From an uncultured Verrucomicrobiae bacterium (GTDB lineage Bacteria; Verrucomicrobiota; Verrucomicrobiia; Limisphaerales; UBA1096): a stretch of DNA of 64,000 nt. The notes under the pieces are model-generated. The model did no database searches and was not told the DNA's origin. It was given only the letters and a program-made list of their open reading frames with translations. The DNA lies in contig CALJHX010000010.1 in assembly GCA_937770485.1 (NCBI GenBank), forward strand, positions 1 through 64,000, in the 5' to 3' direction. Both the position numbers and the translations under genes were made by a program. The number at the start of each line of letters is the position of its first letter. The stretch's first letter is position 1. Shown one piece after another: positions 38,264 through 48,453 of this stretch.

Positions 38264-40435
38264 TTATTCCTCGGAGTCGTCGCTGGCCGGCTTGTCACCG
38301 TCCTCGTCGTCGCTGAACTCAGCCTTGCGATCCTCCATCGCGGCTTTGCGCGACAGCTTGATGCGGCCTTTGTCGTCCACGCCGATGCACTTGACCCAGA
38401 TTTCGTCGCCGTCCTTGACGATGTCCTCGGTGTTCTTGACGCGGAAGTTGGCCAACTCGCTGATGTGCACCAGGCCGTCCTTGCCAGGCAACACCTCGAC
38501 GAAGCAGCCGAAGTCCTTGATGGAAACGACCTTGCCACGGTAGAGCTTGCCAACCTCGACCTCGGCGGTGATGCCGTCGATGCACTCCTTGGCCACCTGC
38601 AGACCCTCGGCTGACATGGAGTAAACCAACACGCGGCCGTCATCCTCGATGTTGATCTCGCAACCGGACTCCTCGACGATGCGCTTGATGTTCTTGCCGC
38701 CCGGGCCAATCAACTCGCCAATCTTCGACGGGTCAACCTGGATGGTGACGATGCGCGGCGCGTACTGGCTCATCTCTTCACGCTCCTTGGACAAGCAGGC
38801 GTTCATGTTGGCGAGAATCGCGGTGCGGGCCGTCTTGGCCTTGACGATCGCCTCTTCCATGATGGACTGCGGGATGCCGTGCAGCTTGAGGTCGAGTTGG
38901 AAGCCGGTGATGCCCTGGTCGGTGCCGGCGATTTTGCAATCCATGTCGCAGAAGGAATCCTCCCAGCCGATTATGTCGGTGAGCAGTTTGTAATCCTCGA
39001 TTTCGCCGCTGTCGTTGGTGCGCGTGCAGAGGCCGATGCTGATGCCAGCCACGGAGCGCTTCAACGGCACACCCGCGTCAAGCAGTGCCAGCGTGCCGCT
39101 GCAGACGGCCGCCATCGACGTGGAGCCGTTGGACTCCATGATCTCCGCCGTGATGCGAACCGCGTACGGGAAGTCCTCGATGTTCGGTATGACCGGAGCG
39201 ATGGAACGCTCGGCCAATGCGCCGTGACCAATCTCGCGGCGTCCCGGGCCCATGATGCGGCCGGTTTCGCCGACGGAGTAAAGCGGGAAGTTGTAGTGCA
39301 GCATGAACCGCTTCTCGCTCGGGCCGCCGGTGTAGGCGTCGTACGATTGCGTGTCATCGGTCGTGCCGAGCGTGACGAGCGACAGGCCCTGTGTCTCGCC
39401 CCGGGAGAACAGGCCGGAGCCGTGTGTGCGGGGGATCATGCCGGCCTCGCTGGTGAGTTGGCGCATGTCGTCGTAGCCGCGGCCGTCAAGCCGCTTGCCG
39501 TCGTCAAGCACGAGCTTGCGTACGGCCGCCTTTTGGATTGCGTAAAACGCCTCGCCGACCATGAAGCCGGTGATGGCTTCCGCGCCGAATTTCTCGGTGA
39601 GCTTCTCCGCCATCTCATCCTTGAGCGCGTTGCACGCGGCCTCGCGCTCGAGCTTGGCCTGAATGAGCAGCGCGTCGGTGATGCGATCCGAAATGATCGA
39701 CTCCGCCTCCGCCATAACGTCCGGCGCGACCACTCGCGGGATGAACTCGCGCTTGGCTTTGCCAACTGCAGCGCACAATTCATTCTGCGCAGCGATGAGC
39801 GGAGCGATCGACTCTTGGCCGAACTCCAACGCCTTGAGAAAATCGGCTTCCGCGATTTCATCGGCTGCGCCCTCGAACATGACCATGTTCGACTCGTTGC
39901 CGACGTAAATCAGATCGAGGTCGCTCGACTCCATCTGCACGTGGGTCGGATTGGCAACGAACGCGCCATCGACGCGGCCGACTCGAACCGCGCCGATCGG
40001 CCCGGCAAACGGCAGATCGCTGATCATCAACGCCGCCGAGGCTCCATTCATCGACAGGATGTCTGAGTCGTTCTCCCCGTCTGCGCTGAGCAGCAGGGTC
40101 TGGACCTGCACCTCGTTGAAATACCCCTTGGGGAATAGCGGCCGGATCGGGCGATCCGTGACGCGGCAGGTGAGGATTTCCTTCTCGGAGGGGCGGCCTT
40201 CACGCTTGAAGAATCCGCCGGGAAAACGACCGGCCGCGGCTGCCTTTTCACGGTAATCGACCGTGAGCGGGAAAAAGTCCAAACCCGGACGGGGCTTGGA
40301 TGAACCGCAGGCTGCGACCAGGACGATGGTCTCTCCGAGTTGGACGGTTACTGAGCCGTCCGCTTGTTTGGCTATTTTGCCGGATTCAATATGAATCTCT
40401 CCGCCGCCAACTTTGGCGGTTACTTTATGTGACAT
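38264..40435 (-). CDS. pnp: polyribonucleotide nucleotidyltransferase (PNPase)
   Basis: A 723-residue phosphorolytic 3'-5' exoribonuclease. Two RNase PH-like domains (about 1-235 and 310-550) flank an all-helical linker. [29 protein letters not shown] is represented by its [14 protein letters not shown] motif. [14 protein letters not shown] and [14 protein letters not shown] are family signatures. The KH domain (about 555-615, [16 protein letters not shown]) and S1 domain (about 625-695, [18 protein letters not shown]) bind RNA. The tail is acidic ([16 protein letters not shown]). Transcribed after rpsO in the conserved rpsO-pnp order, and ends at a strong terminator. Confidence 0.98.
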   Translation of the reverse strand: MSHKVTAKVGGGEIHIESGKIAKQADGSVTVQLGETIVLVAACGSSKPRPGLDFFPLTVDYREKAAAAGRFPGGFFKREGRPSEKEILTCRVTDRPIRPLFPKGYFNEVQVQTLLLSADGENDSDILSMNGASAALMISDLPFAGPIGAVRVGRVDGAFVANPTHVQMESSDLDLIYVGNESNMVMFEGAADEIAEADFLKALEFGQESIAPLIAAQNELCAAVGKAKREFIPRVVAPDVMAEAESIISDRITDALLIQAKLEREAACNALKDEMAEKLTEKFGAEAITGFMVGEAFYAIQKAAVRKLVLDDGKRLDGRGYDDMRQLTSEAGMIPRTHGSGLFSRGETQGLSLVTLGTTDDTQSYDAYTGGPSEKRFMLHYNFPLYSVGETGRIMGPGRREIGHGALAERSIAPVIPNIEDFPYAVRITAEIMESNGSTSMAAVCSGTLALLDAGVPLKRSVAGISIGLCTRTNDSGEIEDYKLLTDIIGWEDSFCDMDCKIAGTDQGITGFQLDLKLHGIPQSIMEEAIVKAKTARTAILANMNACLSKEREEMSQYAPRIVTIQVDPSKIGELIGPGGKNIKRIVEESGCEINIEDDGRVLVYSMSAEGLQVAKECIDGITAEVEVGKLYRGKVVSIKDFGCFVEVLPGKDGLVHISELANFRVKNTEDIVKDGDEIWVKCIGVDDKGRIKLSRKAAMEDRKAEFSDDEDGDKPASDDSEE

Positions 40436-40670
40436 GTTTATCTTTCCTTATTGTCACGCCCACCAGCACAGAGAACTTCACTCAAACTCCCGATGGCCGG
40501 GTGGCTGAATGAAATGCTCAGAACCAACGAACACGACGATTCACGCGGCTCAGTCTCGGGCAACAGGGGGATCGGGCCGCTATTTCCAATCCGCCGGATG
40601 GACATTTCCCTCCGGCATGGCGTTGCCAAAAATCTCTTTGAAAAGAAGGGTCGAATTGACCCGTACGACT

Positions 40671-40928
40671 CTAGCGCCTCAGCTTGAGGCGCTGGGTCAG
40701 TGATCGATAACGGTTCGCGTCGTGGCGGTGGACATAGTCCAGCAGGCGACGACGGCGACCCACCATCATGAGCAGGCCGCGCCGTGAGGCGTGATCCTTC
40801 TTGTTGCTCTTCAGGTGCTCGGTCAGGTGGTTGATCCGCTGCGTCAACAGCGCAACCTGGACATCCGCAGAACCGGTGTCCGTCTCATGAAGGCGATATC
40901 CTTCTATTGTGTTGGCCTTCTCTTCCAT
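40671..40928 (-). CDS. rpsO: 30S ribosomal protein S15
   Basis: An 85-residue protein that binds the central domain of 16S rRNA early in 30S assembly. [27 protein letters not shown] and [19 protein letters not shown] are represented here by their [14 protein letters not shown] and [15 protein letters not shown] motifs. It starts at ATG 40928, directly behind a GAAAGGA run, which is closer than usual to the start codon. An in-frame extension to 41192 was rejected as leader and antisense sequence. pnp follows after 235 bases that contain no recognisable gene. Confidence 0.96.
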   Translation of the reverse strand: MEEKANTIEGYRLHETDTGSADVQVALLTQRINHLTEHLKSNKKDHASRRGLLMMVGRRRRLLDYVHRHDANRYRSLTQRLKLRR

Positions 40929-41101
40929 TCCTTTCAGTCTTTTTGCCTCTCTTCTCTCCTCGAAAAGGCGAGGAAACTTATCAGCAAAAACCGCGTTGTA
41001 AAGCACTTTAATCGTGTTTTTTACGATTCGGAGATCGATCCGCCCGCTGCACTTGGCTAAGCGAGGCGCGGTTATGCCCTGCGCTTGGACAAAACGCAAC
41101 A

Positions 41102-41129
41102 TTGACCCCCTCAAAGCGGGTCCTACACT
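41102..41129 (+). promoter_or_regulatory. sigma70-like promoter giving a leaderless message
   Basis: TTGACC (41102-41107), a 16-bp spacer and TACACT (41124-41129). The GTG start at 41137 is seven bases beyond the -10 box, where transcription itself would begin, so the transcript should have no 5' leader. Confidence 0.6.
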
Positions 41130-41136
41130 CCGCCCC

Positions 41137-44100
41137 GTGCTATTCAAGCGATTGACACTGTACGGGTTGCTCCTCTTGGCCGTCTCGGCCAAGGGCGAGA
41201 GCCTTGTCTCCGATTATTCCAACTGGAAGTATCTTGAAGGCAAAGCTGAGGCCTCCGCCCCTACCACTGCCTGGCGAGAACTGGCTTTCGACGACGCCCA
41301 CTGGAAAGAGGGCCGATCCGGCTTCAGCATCGGCTATGGTAGATACGATGCCCCCACGACACTTTGGGGAATGATAGGAAATTACCACTCCCTTTTCCTT
41401 CGTAAGAAATTCACGCTACAGGATGAGCAATGGATAAAGTCGCTAGTGATTCGGGTCGATTACCGCGATGGTTTCGTCGCCTACCTGAACGGCACCGAGA
41501 TAGCTCGGCGTGGGTTGGCTGGTGAACTCGGTCAACCGGTTCCATTCAACGCTTTAGCAAGTACTCACTACCGAGGGAATCCAGAGTTGATTGATCTCGA
41601 ACCGTACAAGCAGCTTCTTGTGAAAGGAGAAAACATTCTTGCCGTCCAGGCACATGACGACTCAATAAACAGCAATGGGTTTGCGTTTCACGTTGAGTTA
41701 TTGGCCAATGTCGTACGTGGTCCGATTATCGAAAGCACCACAACGACTGATACCAAGATTGCATGGCAAACCCTCAAGCCTACAACCTCCGTTATCGAGT
41801 ATGGGCTTACTACGACATCACTTGATAAGCGGATCGAGAGCGAAATACTAACGACCGACCATGTGCTGCAGCTCATCGAGCTCGAGCCTAACACAACCTA
41901 CCACTACCGGGTCGGTGGGGTTGCTGGGGAAATCTCGCGTTTCTCGAAAACCGCTTCGTTCGAGACCCTAAAGTCCAGAGGCCCCGTCCAGTTGATGCTG
42001 CTTGGCGACTCTGGCAGTGGAAACCTTCTTCAACACAAGTTCGCCAAGGTGATCCGTGATAATCAACCGGACGCCATCCTACACGCAGGTGACATCGTTT
42101 ATAATTTTAAATCTGGCCCTCCAAACTATTATAATGATTTTCGCCATTTCAGCGCCTTTAAGAATCACATGAAATCGGTCCCTTACTTTACTACTATAGG
42201 GAATCATGAACTCTACCACGGTGACGCAGCCTATCTGAATGCGTTCCATCTGCCAACAAACAATCTACCCACCCTCGGCTTGAAAACTTCAAACTTGGAT
42301 TACCCTTTTTCCGGCACGGAACATTTCTACTCGTTCGATGTCGGCGACGCTCACGTCTCGGTGCTCTACAACCCGTGGTATGCGCACCACAACTTTTCCA
42401 AGGACACCAACCAGCTCCACTGGCTGACCAACGACCTGGCAACCACCTCAAAACCCTGGAAATTACTCCTTGGACACTTTCCGGTTGCATCCTCGGCAGG
42501 TCACGGATGGAGTGATTACGATGGCAACTCGCTTCCTGACGCTGTTGATTTTGGAAACACCATCTACCCAATCGTCGCCAAGTACGGGGTGGACCTGATG
42601 CTGGCGGGACACTCCCACTCGTTCGAGAAATTCAATCCGGTAGCCGGCTGCATCTCGGTCGTCTGCGGTTCGAGTTCTAGCTCATATCCCTTTCACAGAT
42701 TTTCTCCTGGAACTTCACAGTTTTGGGGAGGCTCAAATAACTTCGTAGCACGTATCAACATCAACGGTGACCAACTCAAACTCGATGGCCTAGACCCTGA
42801 CGGCAAGGTATTGGATTGGCTTGTGATAAACAAAAAAACACCCAAACGCGACTGGTGGGACTCGGCTTGGCATTCACCACAGATCGAATCATCCCAAATC
42901 AAAAATGGCGGCAAAAATATTCAGGGGCAGGTATTTGACCTGATTGGCGAATCGATCCCCACCGTCATTGGAGAAAGAGCCAATCTCGGCCAGGTGCGCG
43001 TCAACAATGACCGCACCCACCTGTACATTGGCTTCGAGCAGGCGATGATTGGGCCCAGCCAAAACATATTCCTGTTCATCGAATCACCCAGGCAGGACGG
43101 CGTCGCCAACCTAGCGGGGCTCGGCAACGGCAAGGTGGAATTCAGCGGCGAGGGCGGAGACGGGCTCGACTTCCTTCAAAATCTAGCCTTCACCAACTTC
43201 AAACCAAGTGTTGCGGCAATCCTCGGCGATGAACGGGCCGATAACCAAGCCCGCCACTTTGGCCGTCCGGGATTCACCATCAATGTTCGCAATGGTGAAA
43301 ACCAGGAGGACATTGCCGCGGTATCATTCCCGCTTGGTCAAGGCGTGTTTCAGCTCGACAAAACGTTCAGCGACGTGGCTGGCGCCCATTTTCAACAGTT
43401 CAACCGTTCGCCGCAGGTGTCCCCTCCAAAAGAGTGGTCCGATGCCAACTTCTATGAAAGCGATGCCAACTTCATCGAGTTGGCCATCCCCTACACTGCC
43501 CTTGGTAATCTGCAGCCGGACGACAAAATCACAATTGGAGCGGTCGTCGGCACCGGCGGTATTGATACCCAGCCGCAGTTCCAGTATCGCCAACTCGACT
43601 CGGCATATTTAGGTGAAAACCTGACCCTGAATCAAAATTCTTTTTACCAACTCGAGGGGCTGAAAGTGCGTCTGGCCATCAACCCCGATCCCGATAACGA
43701 CGGACTGCTCACCGCCCGCGAAATAGAACTCGGCACCAATCCGGACAAGCGCGACACCGACGGCGATTTGTTGCCGGACGGCTGGGAAGTCGCCCGCGGC
43801 CTCGACCCGCTCCAGCACGACGGCGACGCGGCGTTGGCGCTCGACCCCGACGGCGACGGCGTCAGCACTGCCGAGGAACTCGCCGCCGGCACCGACCCGC
43901 TCGACGGCGACTCCTATATCACGCTCCAGTTTGAAACGACCAACGGCGGCATCCGCCTCCACTGGCACGCCGTCCCAGGTGCCACTTATCAGGTCATCGC
44001 CGCCAGGGAGGTATCCGGCCCCTACCAGGCGTTTGGCGAGGCGCAAAAACTCGTGGGCGAGGCCGCTGCCGAAATGGAGTTGGCCCTTCCCACCGCTCAA

Positions 44101-44151
44101 CTCAACCAACCGGCCTCATATTACCGGCTGCAATTGACTCCCAAAGAATGA
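41137..44151 (+). CDS. large secreted multidomain metallophosphoesterase
   Basis: A 1004-residue exported protein. A signal peptide ([13 protein letters not shown]) leads into a jelly-roll-like domain (about 25-195, ending [11 protein letters not shown]). A purple-acid-phosphatase-type fibronectin domain ([13 protein letters not shown]) and a metallophosphoesterase core follow, with [34 protein letters not shown] and [12 protein letters not shown] further beta-rich module comes next, then thrombospondin-type-3-like Asp-rich repeats (about 845-925: [58 protein letters not shown]) and a short C-terminal beta domain. GTG 41137 fits the promoter; ATGs at 41014 and 41074 lie at or before the promoter. 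The stop overlaps the next start (ATGA). Confidence 0.86.
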   Translation: MLFKRLTLYGLLLLAVSAKGESLVSDYSNWKYLEGKAEASAPTTAWRELAFDDAHWKEGRSGFSIGYGRYDAPTTLWGMIGNYHSLFLRKKFTLQDEQWIKSLVIRVDYRDGFVAYLNGTEIARRGLAGELGQPVPFNALASTHYRGNPELIDLEPYKQLLVKGENILAVQAHDDSINSNGFAFHVELLANVVRGPIIESTTTTDTKIAWQTLKPTTSVIEYGLTTTSLDKRIESEILTTDHVLQLIELEPNTTYHYRVGGVAGEISRFSKTASFETLKSRGPVQLMLLGDSGSGNLLQHKFAKVIRDNQPDAILHAGDIVYNFKSGPPNYYNDFRHFSAFKNHMKSVPYFTTIGNHELYHGDAAYLNAFHLPTNNLPTLGLKTSNLDYPFSGTEHFYSFDVGDAHVSVLYNPWYAHHNFSKDTNQLHWLTNDLATTSKPWKLLLGHFPVASSAGHGWSDYDGNSLPDAVDFGNTIYPIVAKYGVDLMLAGHSHSFEKFNPVAGCISVVCGSSSSSYPFHRFSPGTSQFWGGSNNFVARININGDQLKLDGLDPDGKVLDWLVINKKTPKRDWWDSAWHSPQIESSQIKNGGKNIQGQVFDLIGESIPTVIGERANLGQVRVNNDRTHLYIGFEQAMIGPSQNIFLFIESPRQDGVANLAGLGNGKVEFSGEGGDGLDFLQNLAFTNFKPSVAAILGDERADNQARHFGRPGFTINVRNGENQEDIAAVSFPLGQGVFQLDKTFSDVAGAHFQQFNRSPQVSPPKEWSDANFYESDANFIELAIPYTALGNLQPDDKITIGAVVGTGGIDTQPQFQYRQLDSAYLGENLTLNQNSFYQLEGLKVRLAINPDPDNDGLLTAREIELGTNPDKRDTDGDLLPDGWEVARGLDPLQHDGDAALALDPDGDGVSTAEELAAGTDPLDGDSYITLQFETTNGGIRLHWHAVPGATYQVIAAREVSGPYQAFGEAQKLVGEAAAEMELALPTAQLNQPASYYRLQLTPKE

Positions 44152-44687
44152 AAAAGACAAACAAACTTGCCCAAGTGCTTGGACTCGCCGCCCTGCTGTT
44201 GGCCGCCAGTTGCGAGGAGGAAAAACCCGCCATGCCCCCGAGTGCCCCAACACCCGCTCCGCCCGCCAACCCCGTGACAGGCCTGGCACAGCCCCGGCTC
44301 GAGACGATCAAGCTCTACCTCGGCGCTGCCGAGTTGACCGTCGAAGTCGCCGACGAAAACCTCGAGCGCCAGGCCGGCATGATGCACCGGACGACGATGC
44401 CAAAGAACGAGGGCATGCTCTTCGTTTTCCCACGCCCGCATCAGACCGGTTTTTGGATGAAAAACACCACCCTGCCGCTGTCGATCGCCTATATCGACCG
44501 TGCAAGCCGCGTGATTGAGATTTACGACCTACACCCCCTCAACACCCAGCCGGTCGAGTCGCGCTCGGCCCGTGTACAGTACGCGCTCGAGGTTAACCAG
44601 GGCTGGTTCGCCAAAAACGGCATCCAGCCCGGCACGGTGCTCGCCACAGAGCTCGGCTCGCTGGCTGTATCGGTTCGAGCCAAGTGA
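44148..44687 (+). CDS. DUF192 lipoprotein
   Basis: A 179-residue protein with lipobox LLAASC (Cys near 23), a Pro-rich linker and a DUF192 domain (about 55-175). Family motifs are LERQAGMMHRTTMPKNEGMLFVF, represented by RQAGMMHRTTMPKNEGMLF, and FWMKNTTLPLSIAYID. DUF192 proteins are small beta domains with unknown role, often exported. The start overlaps the phosphoesterase stop by four bases (ATGA), so the two are translationally coupled. Confidence 0.9.
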   Translation: MKKTNKLAQVLGLAALLLAASCEEEKPAMPPSAPTPAPPANPVTGLAQPRLETIKLYLGAAELTVEVADENLERQAGMMHRTTMPKNEGMLFVFPRPHQTGFWMKNTTLPLSIAYIDRASRVIEIYDLHPLNTQPVESRSARVQYALEVNQGWFAKNGIQPGTVLATELGSLAVSVRAK

Positions 44688-44697
44688 TCCGCTGACG

Positions 44698-44725
44698 TTG
44701 ACTTTCGGACGGTTTTAGGTAGATT
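44698..44725 (+). promoter_or_regulatory. sigma70-like promoter of the UVR-motif protein gene
   Basis: TTGACT (44698-44703), a 16-bp spacer and TAGATT (44720-44725). The ATG at 44735 is nine bases beyond the -10 box, predicting a leader of zero to three bases. Confidence 0.6.
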
Positions 44726-44734
44726 CAGACCCGG

Positions 44735-45514
44735 ATGATTGACGACATCACTAAAGTCCTACAAAACTGGGACTACCGCCTTGGCCGCGTTGACGCACGC
44801 CGAGTCAAGGGCGAGGATGGTGCGGACAAGCTGCAGTTGCGAATCGACCTCGGTTTGCTGCAGATGAACGCGCAGTGTCGCCCCGACGGCAAGCGGCCGT
44901 TCGGACACCCCACCCTGCTTGACCACTTTGTGAGCCGCCTTGAGGAGTTTCGTAAAAAAAACGACGGCGAGGACAACAACTTCAGCATCAACCCCGACGA
45001 GTGCGCCAAGCTCCAGCAGGAGGCCATACAGTATCATCACCGCAGCATTTGCAACTTCGAGCTTGAGGACTTCGAAGCCGTCGAGCGCGACACAGAGCAC
45101 ATCCTTGAGTTGCTCGACTTCGTGCAGGACTTCGCGGCGCAGGATGATATCGGCCAAAGCTTCCAGCAGTTCCGCCCGCAGACAATTATGATGCAGGTTC
45201 GCGCCGTCGGGACAGAACTTCTCGCCGATGGAAACTACAAGGGAGCCATCGCTGAAATCATCGCTGCGATTGAGGAACTGAACCTGTTCTACACCGAGAT
45301 GGGCCGCGAGGAACTGCTCGACAGCAGCATGGAGGTTCACTCCCTTGGCGAATGGCTCAAGGATGTCGAGAAAGAGGCCGCCGATAAATTGCCTATGACC
45401 AAGCGCGAGAAACTCGAGCATAAACTGGACACTGCAATTGATCAGGAAGATTACGAGAGCGCCGCCAAGCTACGCGACCAACTCAAAAAAATTGGCGCAA
45501 AAAAGAACGAGTAG
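44735..45514 (+). CDS. UvrB/UvrC-motif (UVR) protein
   Basis: A 259-residue soluble protein. The C-terminal KLEHKLDTAIDQEDYESAAK and LRDQLKKI form a UVR motif, the short helical hairpin shared by UvrB, UvrC and McsA. The first 200 residues are a helical, acidic region (FSINPDECAKLQQEAIQYHH) that I do not recognise as a nuclease or helicase. Proteins of this type are common in Verrucomicrobia and have no assigned function. The promoter at 44698-44725 suggests independent, leaderless transcription. Confidence 0.82.
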   Translation: MIDDITKVLQNWDYRLGRVDARRVKGEDGADKLQLRIDLGLLQMNAQCRPDGKRPFGHPTLLDHFVSRLEEFRKKNDGEDNNFSINPDECAKLQQEAIQYHHRSICNFELEDFEAVERDTEHILELLDFVQDFAAQDDIGQSFQQFRPQTIMMQVRAVGTELLADGNYKGAIAEIIAAIEELNLFYTEMGREELLDSSMEVHSLGEWLKDVEKEAADKLPMTKREKLEHKLDTAIDQEDYESAAKLRDQLKKIGAKKNE

Positions 45515-45619
45515 GGACGCCTGTCCCCACCCGCCCGCGCTTGCCCAATCCGAAACCCCGCAAGGCCGGCACCGGCAAAACGTTGAACTCCTCCACAGAA
45601 TCCCAGTCACTCTGCAGCG

Positions 45620-46309
45620 ATGAAAATCATCCCCATCCTCCTATCCGCTAGCATCCTCCTATCCGCAAATCTCACTCAGGCCCAAGACACCAGCCCGATC
45701 GATCCGGGTAAATTTGACACCTCCGTCAAAGTCACCTGCGTTGGCGACAGCATCACGCAAGGAGTAGGCGCGAAGCGCGGCAAGTCATGGCCATCTCAAC
45801 TTCAAGAGATGCTCAGTGACAAGTGGGCCGTAAAGAATTTCGGGCGAAGCGGCACGACTCTCATGAACAGCGGCGACAGCCCCTACCAGAAATGCCCGCA
45901 ATTCAAGGGGGCCAAGGAAAACCCCGCAAATGTAGTCATCATCATGCTGGGCACCAACGACACCAAACCGAATAACTGGGCCCACTTCAAAAAGGACTAT
46001 GAAAAAGACTACCGCAATCTCATTTCCCACTTCACCAGCCTACCGAGCAAACCCCGCATCTTCCTCTGCCTCCCACCCTACATCGCCAAAGACGGAAACT
46101 GGGGGATCAACGAACCGGACACAGCCGCGCAAATTCCGATCGTCACGAAGATCGCCAAAGACCTCAATCTGGGGCTCATCGACGTCCATGGTGCCCTCCA
46201 GGGAAAAGACGACCTAATTCCTGACAAGGTACATCCCAACACAGACGGGGCCGCTGTCATCGCCAAAGCCGTCTACCAAGGCCTCACGGGAAAGACCGCC
46301 TCGAAATAG
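45620..46309 (+). CDS. secreted SGNH/GDSL-type esterase
   Basis: A 229-residue hydrolase with a signal peptide ending near ANLTQA. Block I is VGDSITQGVG (nucleophile Ser), block II GRSGTTL, block III LGTNDTK (oxyanion Asn) and block V DKVHPNTDGA (catalytic Asp and His). The set is complete, so it should be active as an esterase or deacetylase on carbohydrate or lipid substrates outside the cytoplasm. It is a single gene between the UVR gene and a non-coding stretch. Confidence 0.9.
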   Translation: MKIIPILLSASILLSANLTQAQDTSPIDPGKFDTSVKVTCVGDSITQGVGAKRGKSWPSQLQEMLSDKWAVKNFGRSGTTLMNSGDSPYQKCPQFKGAKENPANVVIIMLGTNDTKPNNWAHFKKDYEKDYRNLISHFTSLPSKPRIFLCLPPYIAKDGNWGINEPDTAAQIPIVTKIAKDLNLGLIDVHGALQGKDDLIPDKVHPNTDGAAVIAKAVYQGLTGKTASK

Positions 46310-46465
46310 TAGGGCTCAAAGTTTCCTCGGCCCCGCGCAATTGCTCTCCGTCTCCCGGACCAACCGGCTCCGGGAGGAGATCGAGGGACCCTGCTCCACC
46401 AGTGAAAAGGGATAGAATAAGGTTCCACGCTCCCGCATCCTTCCTTCGCAATCAAATCAACACCC
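46310..46465. other. intergenic stretch with an inverted repeat
   Basis: No gene is visible. CTCCCGGA (46352-46359) and TCCGGGAG (46369-46376) form a perfect eight-pair stem with a nine-base loop. No T run follows, so it is a weak candidate for a factor-dependent end of the SGNH transcript. Confidence 0.4.
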
Positions 46466-46630
46466 ATGTCCACCCTCTCCCTCCTCGCCCCCGATCTCGC
46501 AAATAGTGCCCTACCCCCACAATCCACGCACCGTCCTCGCGGGCACCAACGGCGAATACCACTTCGACTGCCCTCTCGATAACTTCTTCCTCGGCTTCGA
46601 TGGCATCACCGACGACGACTTCAAAGACAA
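46466..46630 (+). pseudogene. remnant of a DUF5069-family gene
   Basis: ATG 46466 begins MSTLSLLAPDLANSALP, like the N-terminus of DUF5069 proteins, then stops in frame. In another frame, from about 46506, the sequence reads LAGTNGEYHFDCPLDNFFL then GFDGITDDDFKD, matching the conserved middle of that family. The segment that should lie between them is missing and the C-terminal part is replaced by repeat-like sequence. I read this as a decayed gene with an internal deletion and a truncation. The family assignment is from memory of the motif and needs a search. Confidence 0.55.
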
Positions 46631-46816
46631 TCTGCGCGCATCCGCGAAATCTGCGAAGAAAAAATCTAATCCGCGAATGAACGCAAATAACCGGAGGAGA
46701 GTTTTTGATTCCAAAAAAAATCCTGTATCATCCTGTCCATCCATGTTCCGTTTCAACTTCTCCAAACCCGCGTAATCTGTGTCTCTTTTTCGCGCCCGTC
46801 CGCGTCCATTCTCAGT
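46631..46816. repeat. non-coding 'boilerplate' repeat remnant
   Basis: AT-richer, low-complexity sequence with short echoing phrases (CATCCGCGAAATCTGCG, AATCCGCGAATGAACGC, ATCCTGTATCATCCTGTCC, CGCGTAATCTGTG). Similar phrases recur in intergenic regions of many verrucomicrobial genomes, to my recollection. Composition differs from the flanking genes. It begins exactly where the DUF5069 remnant loses similarity and ends about 60 bases before the RidA gene. Confidence 0.5.
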
Positions 46817-46875
46817 TGAAAAAACTTGCCCGCTAGTGAGCCTTCCCCGAAGCTTCCCTCCACCTCTTAAGAATC

Positions 46876-47337
46876 ATGAGCGCAGACGCAAAAATAGTGG
46901 AACTCGGGCTTGAACTCCCGCCCGCCCCGGCCCCGATGGGCGTTTACAAACCGATTGTCATCACCGGCAATCTCGCCTATCTCTCCGGCCACGGCCCGGT
47001 GCAGCCCGACGGCACACTGATGACCGGCCGCGTCGGCGACGACCTCGACCTGGACGCCGGGTACCAGTCCGCCCGGCAGGTCGGCCTCACGATGCTCGCC
47101 ACGCTGCGAGCCAATCTCGGCAGCCTCGACCGCGTCCAGCGCGTCATCAAGGTGCTCGGCATGGTCAACTGCACTCCCGACTTCCCAGACCACCCGAAGG
47201 TCATCAACGGCTGCAGCGAATTGTTCGCGCAGGTTTGGGGCGAGGAAAACGGCGTCGGCGCTCGCAGCGCGGTCGGCATGGGCTCATTGCCCGGCAACAT
47301 CTCCACCGAGATCGAGGCCATCTTCGAGATCGACTAA
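46876..47337 (+). CDS. RidA/YjgF family protein
   Basis: A 153-residue member of the Rid family, whose best-known role is hydrolysing reactive enamine/imine intermediates released by PLP enzymes. Family features are LAYLSGHGPVQPDGTL, LANLGSLDRVQRVIKV-like sequence (LGSLDRVQRVIKVLGMV), a C-terminal GARSAVGMGSLPGN with the conserved Arg replaced in position typical of longer YjgF-like forms, and a final IEAIFEI. It lies 6 bases before the D-threonine-aldolase-like gene, a PLP enzyme, which suits an imine-clearing partner. Confidence 0.88.
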   Translation: MSADAKIVELGLELPPAPAPMGVYKPIVITGNLAYLSGHGPVQPDGTLMTGRVGDDLDLDAGYQSARQVGLTMLATLRANLGSLDRVQRVIKVLGMVNCTPDFPDHPKVINGCSELFAQVWGEENGVGARSAVGMGSLPGNISTEIEAIFEID

Positions 47338-47343
47338 ATCCGC

Positions 47344-48453
47344 ATGGCGGACGACTGGCACACGCTCGCCGACCCGGACGAGATACCCTCGCCCGCCCTT
47401 CTCATTTACCCTGAGCGCATCGGCGAAAACATCCGCCGCATGATCGCCACGCTTGGCCAAGCGGAGCGGCTGCGGCCCCACATCAAGACGCACAAGATGG
47501 CCGAGGTCGTGCAGTTGCAACTCAAGGCCGGCATCAGCAAGTTCAAGTGCGCCACCATAGCCGAGGCGGAGATGCTTGGCCAAGCGGGCGCAAAAGACGT
47601 GCTGCTGGCCAACCAGCCGGTCGGCCCCAATATCGACCGGCTGCTTGGCCTGGGCGGCTGGTTTCGCGACGTCCGTTTTTCAACCATCGCCGACGACGCC
47701 GAGGCGGTCGGCAATCTGGCCCAAGCCGCCCAAGCCGCCGGCGTCACCCTTCCCGTCTGGCTCGACCTAGATGTCGGCATGGGCCGCACCGGCATCGCGC
47801 CCGGCCAAGCGGCGGCGACGCTGTACAAACTCATTGGCCAGTTGCCCGGTGTCGAGCCAGCGGGACTGCATCTTTACGACGGACACCTTCACGAGGGCGA
47901 CCCGGCCAAGCGCCTGGCCAAGTGGCAGACGATGATGGACGAGGTGCGCCCGTTCCGGACCGGCCTAGAGGCCGACGGACTGCCGGTGCCGGGCGTGGTC
48001 GGCGGTGGCACACCGACGTTTCCGTTTCACGCGCAACACACCGACCACGATTGCAGCCCCGGCACGACATTGCTGTGGGACTTCGGCTATCGTGACGCGT
48101 TCCCCGATCTCAAATACCAAAATGCCGCCGTGCTCCTCACCCGCGTCATCAGCAAACCCGGCATCGACTGCATCACGCTAGACCTCGGCCACAAGGCGGT
48201 CGCGGCGGAGAACCCGCATCCGCGCGTGCAGTTCATCGGCCTCGACGACGTCGAAACGGTCGTGCACAGCGAGGAGCACCTCACGCTTCGCACGGCGGAA
48301 GCGCGGCGATTCAATGTCGGCGACTGCCTCTACGGCATCCCGAGGCACATCTGCCCGACCGTCGCGCTGTACGACCGGGCGCACGTGGTCCGAGGCGGAA
48401 AACTCACCGACCAATGGCAAGTCACCGCCCGAGCCCGCAAGCTCACTTTTTAA
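47344..48453 (+). CDS. D-threonine aldolase / D-serine dehydratase-like PLP enzyme
   Basis: A 369-residue fold-type III PLP enzyme. The N-terminal alanine-racemase-like barrel has RPHIKTHKM, with Lys48 the likely Schiff-base lysine. A small C-terminal DSD-like domain carries the HIC pair (His335, Cys337) expected to bind a divalent metal. HAQHTDHDCSPGTTLLWDFGY is represented by HTDHDCSPGTTLLWDFGY, typical of the family. It probably cleaves beta-hydroxy-D-amino acids or deaminates D-serine-like substrates in the cytoplasm. Two CTTGGCCAAG copies lie at 47452 and 47575. It is followed by a symporter pair that may import the substrate. Confidence 0.88.
   Translation: MADDWHTLADPDEIPSPALLIYPERIGENIRRMIATLGQAERLRPHIKTHKMAEVVQLQLKAGISKFKCATIAEAEMLGQAGAKDVLLANQPVGPNIDRLLGLGGWFRDVRFSTIADDAEAVGNLAQAAQAAGVTLPVWLDLDVGMGRTGIAPGQAAATLYKLIGQLPGVEPAGLHLYDGHLHEGDPAKRLAKWQTMMDEVRPFRTGLEADGLPVPGVVGGGTPTFPFHAQHTDHDCSPGTTLLWDFGYRDAFPDLKYQNAAVLLTRVISKPGIDCITLDLGHKAVAAENPHPRVQFIGLDDVETVVHSEEHLTLRTAEARRFNVGDCLYGIPRHICPTVALYDRAHVVRGGKLTDQWQVTARARKLTF

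Noticed and set aside
38879..40066. 395-codon plus-strand frame opposite pnp
   Set aside because: Antisense shadow of PNPase.
40495..40600. tRNA-like start (GCCGGGTGGCTGAATG) between rpsO and pnp
   Set aside because: No T-loop GGTTCGAATCC, no anticodon stem and no acceptor pairing could be found; the resemblance is limited to about 15 bases.
46506..46775. Intact 89-codon gene reading through the DUF5069 remnant
   Set aside because: It starts inside the conserved domain with GTG and its second half is translated repeat sequence, so it is not a functional gene.
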